Below, one piece after another: positions 57,282 to 64,000 of a stretch of 64,000 nt of DNA. Numbering within the stretch: the stretch's first letter is position 1; each line of letters begins with the position of its first letter. Source of the DNA: Palaemon carinicauda (Eukaryota > Arthropoda > Malacostraca > Decapoda > Palaemonidae); NCBI RefSeq assembly GCF_036898095.1, contig NC_090744.1:91317013-91381012 (forward strand), given 5' to 3'. Below the pieces are notes generated by a model that saw only the letters and a program-made list of their open reading frames with translations, was not told where the DNA came from and did not search any database. Position numbers and translations under genes: made by a program.

Positions 57282-59724
57282 ATGGCTGACCCTTCACAAG
57301 TCCCAAAATTTAGGAAGTGCAATGCTAGTGACTGTTCAAGGCGTCTTCCGAAGGCTTCTATCGACCCTCACACTGTTTGTTCCAATTGTCGGGATAAAAC
57401 CTGTCAATTGGAAGATCGGTGTGAGGAGTGCGTTGGGCTTTCGGAATTCGATTTTATCGAATTCCAAAAGTATACACGTAGGCTAGAGAGAGATAGAGTT
57501 AGGAGAAGTTCTTCTCGTTCTATTGATGTATCCTCTCCTCATGCCCCACAACCTATTCCTTCCCCTGTAGTGGTTGCTCCTAACCCCCCTCCTGGCACTC
57601 AGGAACCTTCGATGGCTGATATGATGCGTGCCATCCAGGCTCTGGGTGAGAGAGTTGAGTCCCTTGCTAGTGACCGTAATCAGCTCATGGCGGATGTGAA
57701 GGAGCTTAAGTGCAAAAGTGCAGTGGGAAGTGCTAAAGTGCCGAGTGATAGTGTTGTGGATAGTGTTGCGCTTGAGGGTTCGTCTGTTCGTGCCTGTCGT
57801 CCTCCTAGTCCGGGACCTCTTGCAAGCTCCCAAGTCCAGGGGAGAAGCAATGTTGTACGACAAATGGGTTCGAGAGGCTTTAATCAGCGAACAGACGTTC
57901 CCTCCGTGGTACCGGGCGTATCTACCCAAGATCGCTCCTACCTAACTAAGACGAGAGAGCCCATTTATACCTCGTCTTCGGAAGGTGTTTCTCGCAAGAA
58001 ACCCTGGACCAAGGTCTCACGACCGCTTAAACGCAAGTCGGTCCCTTCAGCGCAAGTCCAACGGCCCGGTTGTAGCCACTGGGTCAGTTCGGACTCGCTG
58101 CCGTCATCCGATGACTGCTCACCGCCTAAGAGAGGCAAAGCGGTACCGCTTCAGACAGTAACACAGTCTGTTGCCGCACCTGCTCCTGTAGACCCTAAGT
58201 GGTCTCTACTGCAAGACATGCAGTCTAAACTAACGTCTCTTATGCAGGACTTTCGTGCGGAGAAGGTTGCTGCCGCACCAGCTAGTGCAGTACCTACCCT
58301 ACAACCTTCCACACGATCGGTTGTGCGTCCTGTGGACGCTGAGGTAACCTTCTCACGCACACCAGTTGAGAGAGTTCCGCCACCCATGCGTTCCAGTGTG
58401 ATCTGCCAGCTGCATGTTGACGTTAAGCGACGCACGGAGGTCTCCGTTGACGTTCGGGAGGTTCACCAACCGTCAGAGTTGCTTTGTTTTGACGCGGTGC
58501 GTCAACCTCCGCAACCCAGTGTGGTTTCCACTGCGCACCCACATCAGTCCAAACAGTCTGGAGTTGACGCTGTGCGTCCCCGCGCTGCCATGGTTGTTGC
58601 CAGTTCACAGACTGGGCAGCAGTTCCATGACGTTGCGTCCGGCTCAGTCACGCATGCACCCGTGCGACCGGACTCAGCGAACCAGCCGTTACCCACTCCG
58701 TTGCCGTTTCCTCATCAGTTATCGGATGAGGGACTTTCTGATGATGATGTTGCTGCACACATAGATGAACCACAATCAGAATTGGACGAGCCTAAGTCTT
58801 CTCAACCCTCTTTGGACTTTAGGAAAGTTTTGGCCATTTTCAAAGAGATGTTTCCGGACCAGTTTGTTTCTGTGGCTCCTCGTTCTCCTCCGTCAGAGTT
58901 TGTGTTAGGCATGCCGTCTACCACTCCTGCCTTTTAGACTCGTCCTCGCACGCTCGTCCAAGAGAGCTTTGCGGGTGTTAGGAGAATGGTTGCAGTCCAA
59001 GAAGAGTTTAGGGAAGACAGCCTTTACGTTTCCCCCTGCTAGACTCTCTTCTAGATCGAGCGTCTGGTATGCCACGGGAGAAGTTCTCGGCTTGGGAGTT
59101 CCTGCCTCTGCCCAGGGCGACTTCTCAAGCCTCGTAGACTCTCCCCGCCGCCTTGCCATGAGACGCTCAAAGATATGTTGGTCATCTTCGGACCTGGACC
59201 ACCTTTTGAAAGGTATCTTTAGGGCCTTCGAAGTTTTTAACTTCTTAGACTGGTGTCTAGGAGCCCTAAGCAGAAAGATCTCTCCCACAGAGAAAGAGTC
59301 TTCCTTGCTCATTATGTCCTGCATGGACAAGGCCATACGTGATGGGTCTAATGAGCTTGCTGCATCATTTGTGTCCGGAGTCCTTAAAAAGCGTGAAAAC
59401 CTATGCTCATTCCTTTCAGCTGGAGTTACACCGTGCCAGAGATCAGAGCTTCTTTTTGCTCCTCTTTCCAAGTGCCTTTTTCCAGAAGACCTGATTAAGG
59501 AAATAGCCGCTTCATTGATACAGAAGGACACTCACGATCTTGTTGCGTCCTCCGCTCGCAAAGCTACCCCTTTGCCTACCTTGTCAGCTAGACCAAGGAT
59601 GGACACTCCAGCGTCCCGTTTTATTCCGCCCTTTCGTGGCAGAGCCTCCAGCAGAGGAGGTGCTCGTGCCGAAGGGAAACGAGGAAAGAAGAAAGGAACC
59701 AAGTCCTTTAAGGGCAGAGTCTGA
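57282..59724 (+). pseudogene. DIRS-C gag-like ORF1 with one frameshift
   Basis: Start at the ATG of 57282 (MADPSQVPKFRKCNASDCSR), chosen over the upstream in-frame TTG/ATA-type starts because the context is AAAATGG and the Cys-rich start follows. The N-terminus has a Cys pattern (CNASDC, CSNCRDKTC, RCEEC) that may bind zinc. A long Ser/Pro/Val-rich middle with a short coiled segment (RAIQALGERVESLASDRNQL) follows. The frame ends with TAG at 58935-58937. Dropping one T of the TTTT run just before lets the next frame run on (RLVLARSSKRALRVLGEWLQ) to 59724, ending in a basic RGRASSRGGARAEGKRGKKK. The product would coat element RNA. Either a one-base mutation or a programmed shift explains the break; I favour mutation. 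Confidence 0.75.
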
Positions 59725-60944
59725 CTGCCAGCTTCTTCAGACAGCAGTGGGAGCCAGACTCAAGAACTTCTGGCAGACCTGGGAAGAGAGAGGCGCAGAT
59801 GCACAATCTGTGAAGTTGCTCAGAGAGGGGTACAAGATAACGTTTGTACGGAAACCCCCTCTAGCAACGTCTCCCATCGATCTCTCTCCCAGGTACAGAG
59901 AGGAAGACAAGAGACGAGCCTTGAAACAGGAGGTGTCTCTTTTACTAGAGAAGGGAGCGGTGGTCAGAATCTCGGACCTTCAATCTCCGGGATTCTACAA
60001 CCGACTCTTCTTGGTGTCAAAGAAGACAGGAGGGTGGAGGCCGGTGCTAGACGTCGGTGCTCTGAATGTCTTTGTCACAAAGCAGACGTTCTCCATGGAG
60101 ACCTCAAAGTCAGTCTTAGCAGCGGTCAGAAGGGAAGACTGGATGGTCTCTTTAGACCTAAGGGACGCCTACTTCCACGTCCCCATCCACCCGGACTCCC
60201 AACCTTTTCTGAGATTCGTTTTCAAAAAGGTTGTCTACCAGTTTCAAGCCCTGTGCTTTGGCCTAATTCCTTCATTTAGCGGACATCCGAGCCTCCCTCT
60301 ATTTGGACGACTGGCTTCTCAGAGCTTCTTCCAGTCGTCGCTGTCTGAAGGATCTAAAGTGGACTCTAGATCTGACCAAGGAATTGGGTCTCCTTGTCAA
60401 TATGGAAAAGTCACAACTGGTCCCATCCCAAACTATTGTGTATTTAGGGATGGAGATTCACAGTCTAGCTTTTCGGGCTTTTCCGTCGGCCCCCAGAACA
60501 AGCCAAGCCCAGTTATGCATCCAGAACATGCTGAAGAAGGAACGATGTTCAGTCAGGAAGTGGATGAGTCTGATAGGGACGCTATCATCCCTGGAACAGT
60601 TTGTGTCATTAGGAAGACTACACCTCCGTCCTCTTCAATACCACCTAGCATTTCACTGGAAAAAGGACAAGACGCTAGAAGCGGTCTCGATCCCCATTTC
60701 CGAGAAGATGAAGTCTTGCCTGACTTGGTGGAAGGACAGTATCAGCCTAAGAGAGGGTCTTCCCCTGGCTGTTCAGACTCCCAACCACGTTCTCTTCTCG
60801 GACGCATCGGACGTAGGCTGGGGCGCGACATTAGACGGTCGGGAATGTTCGGGACTATGGAACTCTAGTCAACTGCAAGGAGCTACTGGCTGTACATCTG
60901 GCCTTGAAAAGCTTCAGGTCTCTCCTTCAAGGCAAAGTGGTTGA
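59540..60944 (+). pseudogene. DIRS-C reverse transcriptase and RNase H start, with internal deletion
   Basis: This frame overlaps the end of gag. It shows LFLVSKKTGGWRPVLDVGAL (about 60007-60066) and motif A SLDLRDAYFHVPIHPD. VVYQFQALCFGL is followed at once by a different reading; the segment with the conserved AP..F box that lies between motifs B and C in DIRS-A is missing. The catalytic YLDDWL resumes in another frame (Tyr at 60300), then LVNMEKSQLVPSQTIVYLGM and RNase H motif 1, LFSDASDVGWGA, near 60795. The deletion would inactivate the enzyme. A further shift falls near 60865. Confidence 0.85.
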
Positions 60945-61719
60945 AGTGAACTCGGACAACACCACTGCCTTGGCGTACATCTCCAAGCAAGGAGGGACCC
61001 ACTCACTGACGTTGTACGAGATCGCAAGGGACCTGCTCATCTGGTCAAAAGGTCCAAACATATCACTAGTAACGAGGTTCATCCAAGGCAACTTGAATGT
61101 CATGGCAGATTGTCTCAGTCGGAAGGGGCAAGTCATTCCAACAGAATGGACCCTCCACAAGGATGTATGCAAGAGACTTTGGGCCACTTGGGGCCAACCA
61201 ACCATAGATCTCTTTGCAACCTCGATGACCAAGAGGCTCCCAATATATTGCTCACCAATCCCAGACCCAGCAGCAATACACATAGATGCCTTTCTCCTAG
61301 ATTGGTCGCATCTAGATCTATACGCATTCCCACCGTTCAAGATTGTCAACAAGGTACTGCAGAAGTTCGCCTCTCACGAAGGGACAAGGTTGACGCTAGT
61401 TGCTCCCCTCTGGCCCGCGAGAGAATGGTTCACCGAGGTACTTCGATGGCTAGTAGACTTTCCCAGAAGTCTTCCTCTAAGGGTGGACCTTCTACGTCAG
61501 CCACACGTAAAGAAGGTACACCAAAGCCTCCACGCTCTTCGTCTGACTGCCTTCAGACTATCGAAAGACTCTCGAGAGCTAGAGGCTTTTCGAAGGAGGC
61601 AGCCAGTGCGATTGCTAGAGCAAGGAGAACATCCACCCTTAGAGTCTACCAATCGAAGTGGGAAGTCTTCCGAAACTGGTGCAAGTCAGTATCTGTATCC
61701 TCGACCAGTACCTCTGTAG
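60868..61719 (+). pseudogene. DIRS-C RNase H and methyltransferase-like region
   Basis: From 60870: VNCKELLAVHLALKSFRSLL carries the catalytic Glu of RNase H; VNSDNTTALAYI and NVMADCLSRKGQ carry the two later Asp. Then PTIDLFATSMTKRLPIYC, WSHLDLYAFPPFK and LTLVAPLWPAREWF form the post-RNase-H region of DIRS pol. Unlike DIRS-A, all the acidic residues are kept. The frame overlaps YR for about 200 bases, as known for DIRS. The pol reading is split only by the shift at about 60865. Confidence 0.85.
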
Positions 61720-62616
61720 CTCAGATAGCTGACTTTCTCTTATACCTGAGAAAAGAACGATCACTTTCAGCTCCCACTATCAAGGGCTACAGAAGCATGT
61801 TGGCATTGGTCTTCAGGCATAGAGGCTTAGATCTTTCCAACAATAAAGATCTACAGGACCTCCTTAAGTCTTTTGAGACCACGAAGGAGCGTCGTTTGGT
61901 TACACCTGGTTGGAATTTAGACGTGGTACTAAGATTCCTCATGTCAGACAGGTTTGAGCCGCTACAATCAGCCTCCCTGAAAGATCTCACCTTAGACACT
62001 TTTCCTGGTATGCTTAGCCACAGCTAAAAGAGTCGGTGAGATTCATGCCTTCAGCAAGAACATCGGATTTTCGTCAGAAAAAGCTACATGTTATCTACAG
62101 CTTGGTTTTCTAGCCAAAAATGAGCTACCTTCTCGACATTGGCCGAAATCGTTCGATATTCCCAGCTTATCGAATATGGTAGGCAATGAACTAGAAAGAG
62201 TCTTATGCCCTGTGAGAGCTCTTAAGTTCTATTTAAAACGTACTAAACCTTTACGAGGCCTATCTGAAGCTTTATGGTGTTCAGTTAAGAAACCATCTTT
62301 GCCTATGTCAAAGAATGCTTTATCCTATTTTATCAGACTGTTAATACGAGAAGCTCATTCCCATCTGAGTGAGGAAGACCAAGCATTGCTGAAGGTAAGG
62401 ACACACGAAGTTAGAGCTGTCGCAACTTCCGTGGCCTTTAAGCAAAATAGATCTCTGCGAAGTATAATGGACGCAACCTATTGGAGAAGCAAGTCAGTGT
62501 TTGCGTCTTTTTATCTAAAGGATGTCCAGTCTCTTTACGAGGACTGCTACACACTGGGACCATTCGTAGCAGCGAGTGCAGTAGTGGGTGAGGGCTCAAC
62601 CACTACAATTCCCTAA
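61500..62616 (+). pseudogene. DIRS-C tyrosine recombinase, one frameshift, catalytic residues kept
   Basis: The core-binding domain lies in frame 3 (LRVYQSKWEVFRNWCKS near 61640, IADFLLYLRKE, IKGYRSMLALVF) up to a stop at 62025. A shift of one base at about 62000-62005 restores the frame: VCLATAKRVGEIH with catalytic Arg at 62029-62031, then VRTHEVRAVA with His 62404-62406 and Arg 62413-62415, and SVFASFYLKD with nucleophile Tyr at 62512-62514. The end is TTTIP at 62616. The reaction is recombination of a circular DNA copy into the genome. This is the only one of the three copies with all key residues. Confidence 0.85.
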
Positions 62617-63018
62617 TTCCATACCCTTTTAATCTTTCTCTTGAAATGTTTTTATTGTTGTTTTTGGGTTGTCCGGAAGGCTAAGAAGCCTTTCGCATCC
62701 TGGTTGATTTGGCGGGTGGTCAAAGTCATTTCTTGAGAGCGCCTAGATTAGGGGTTTTGATGAGGTCCTGTTGTATGGGTTGCAACCCTTGATACTTCAG
62801 ATCCTAGGGGTCGATCAGCATCCTAAGAGGATCGCGAGGCTCCGTAAGGAAGACGTACTTAAAAGGCAGAGTAATTGTTCAAGTCGACTTCCTTACCAGG
62901 TACCTATTTATTTTCTTTTTGTTATTTTGATAACTTCTAAAATGAAATAAAAACTCTTAGCTCATAAAAGTGTAAACATATATTGCTGGTCTCTACCCAC
63001 CCCCCTGGGTGTGAATCA

Positions 63019-63106
63019 GCTATATAATCACCGGCTAAGTTAAATATTGAAAAATGTTATTTTGATAATAAAATAAATTTTTGAATATACTTACCCGGTG
63101 ATTATA
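63019..63106 (+). repeat. DIRS-C internal complementary region
   Basis: Its first 38 bases are the inverse of the left end; the remainder (to ACCCGGTGATTATA) predicts a right terminus not seen in the window. Confidence 0.8.
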
Positions 63107-63112
63107 AATTAA

Positions 63113-64000
63113 CCCTGGATAGGTACGCTCCTCGGACACCCCTTTAAGGGTATACTCGGACGCGAACGACCCCGACGCCAAAAAAAATTCTTGAAAAATC
63201 AGTTTTTGCAGTAACCTCCTTTTTTCTTTTGCCAAAAAAAACTTCAATGAATGCTTAAAACAACTGTAAAGATAAATACTACTCATCTGCAGAAAAACTA
63301 TTTATTATAAATATTTTAAAAAATTAAGTAGAAAAAAAAAGACCTGACATAAAAATTCATAAAAAAAAGTTTATACATATATACACAAATCCTTTTAGGA
63401 ATTGATTCTTGAATGTTTAGGACACATCTTGATGTATTTTGGATGAAGTCAGACCCATGGAGGTAAAGATCTGAAATGAGAAAAAAAGGGTAACTTTTTT
63501 TGGCCAAAAAAATTTGTCCAAATTTCATGAATTTTTTTGGGTACCCAAATGAAATAGGAAGTGGCTAATTTTTTTAGGGAATAAACATATGTTATCCTAA
63601 AATAGAAATATGTAAAAAAATCTTCATTATTTTGTAAATTACATTTATATCAGGGGCCATATCTAAAGGTAATTTTTTGAGTACTTAGAAATTTCGTAAA
63701 AAAATACATATATTTAATATATAATATGATATTTATGCAGGTAAAAATATACCAAAATATCACAAATTCTATAGGGAACAAGAATATATATATAGATAGG
63801 GCAGCTTACGCTTCGGATATGTCCACAAAATGGCCGCCAACCACACTGACTCAGACTCCCTAATCTGCCACTTGAAATGTAGGAAGGGTATGTCAATTTC
63901 AAGGTGTTATTTACTAATCTAATTATTATTGGATATGCATAAAAATTGTATGGTGGGTTGCTGGATAATTGTCGATTATTTTACGACTATAAAATTAAAA
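63113..64000. mobile_element. Partial piggyBac-like non-autonomous element, continues past window
   Basis: TTAA at 63109-63112 is followed by CCCTGGATAGGTACG, close to the end CCCTAGATAGGAAATC of the piggyBac at 26010. The interior is A+T-rich with no transposase reading. It resembles a repeat I know from decapods. The other end is outside the window. Confidence 0.55.

Larger units (their letters stand above)
56903..63108 (+). mobile_element. DIRS-C: best preserved DIRS retrotransposon, interrupted at right end
   Basis: The left end (TTTTTCAATATTTAACTTAG onward, about 56903-56943) is inverted at about 63019-63058, the left half of the internal complementary region. The right half of that region (about 63058-63106) should pair with the right terminus, which is not in the window. 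At 63109-63112 TTAA and then CCCTGGATAGG begin a different, piggyBac-like sequence. The ORFs (gag, RT/RNase H/methyltransferase-like, YR) are long and carry only a few shifts and one deletion. Confidence 0.88.

Overview
This is a eukaryotic, intron-rich and repeat-rich window, most likely from a decapod crustacean (shrimp or crayfish type). The reasons are long CT and AT microsatellites, spliceosomal exons, several retroelement classes, DIRS tyrosine-recombinase retrotransposons in number, and interspersed repeats that resemble ones I know from decapods. The species call is inference.

Host gene. The only clear host gene lies on the + strand. Exon 8379-8475 (proline-rich) and exon 8719-8929 (basic/coiled stretch plus a C-terminal membrane anchor, stop at 8927) look like the C-terminus of a PTPN1/PTPN2-type tyrosine phosphatase (Ptp61F in flies). 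A second terminal exon at 43374-43452 is in phase with this gene and gives a soluble tail ending in a basic cluster. The catalytic exons are not in the window and should lie upstream. If the reading is right, about 34.5 kb of the window is one intron holding a DIRS element, a piggyBac element and several LINE/SINE pieces.

Mobile elements, left to right. DIRS-A (about 2205-7812) has gag, RT, RNase H, methyltransferase-like and tyrosine recombinase (YR) parts, is broken by stops and frameshifts, and lacks its left inverted repeat. An old LINE lies at 14775-16105 (-), and a second 3' end of the same family at 30183-30620. DIRS-B (17498-24882) keeps both inverted terminal repeats and the internal complementary region; its coding part is badly decayed and it holds a complete 5S rRNA sequence (21898-22016) inside the pol region. 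A piggyBac element (26010-29187, -) keeps matching terminal repeats. Two RTE-like LINE 3' ends (45925-46310 and 48410-49250, -) each abut an AT microsatellite, and another LINE RT piece lies at 46315-46865 (-). A 655-bp element at 50699-51353 has near-perfect terminal inverted repeats and a perfect 8-bp target duplication, and carries a scrap of Merlin/ISXO2-like transposase. A Merlin-like N-terminal ORF lies at 52297-52590. An unclassified non-coding repeat is present twice in tandem order (52847-55010 and 55346-56902). DIRS-C (56903 to at least 63108) is the best preserved DIRS and appears to be interrupted at its right end by a piggyBac-like element that starts at 63113 and runs off the window.

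The three DIRS copies share one architecture but differ in sequence. Their YR catalytic tyrosine position is intact in DIRS-C, a stop codon in DIRS-A and phenylalanine in DIRS-B. The rest of the window is A+T-rich intron or intergenic DNA in which I see no genes.
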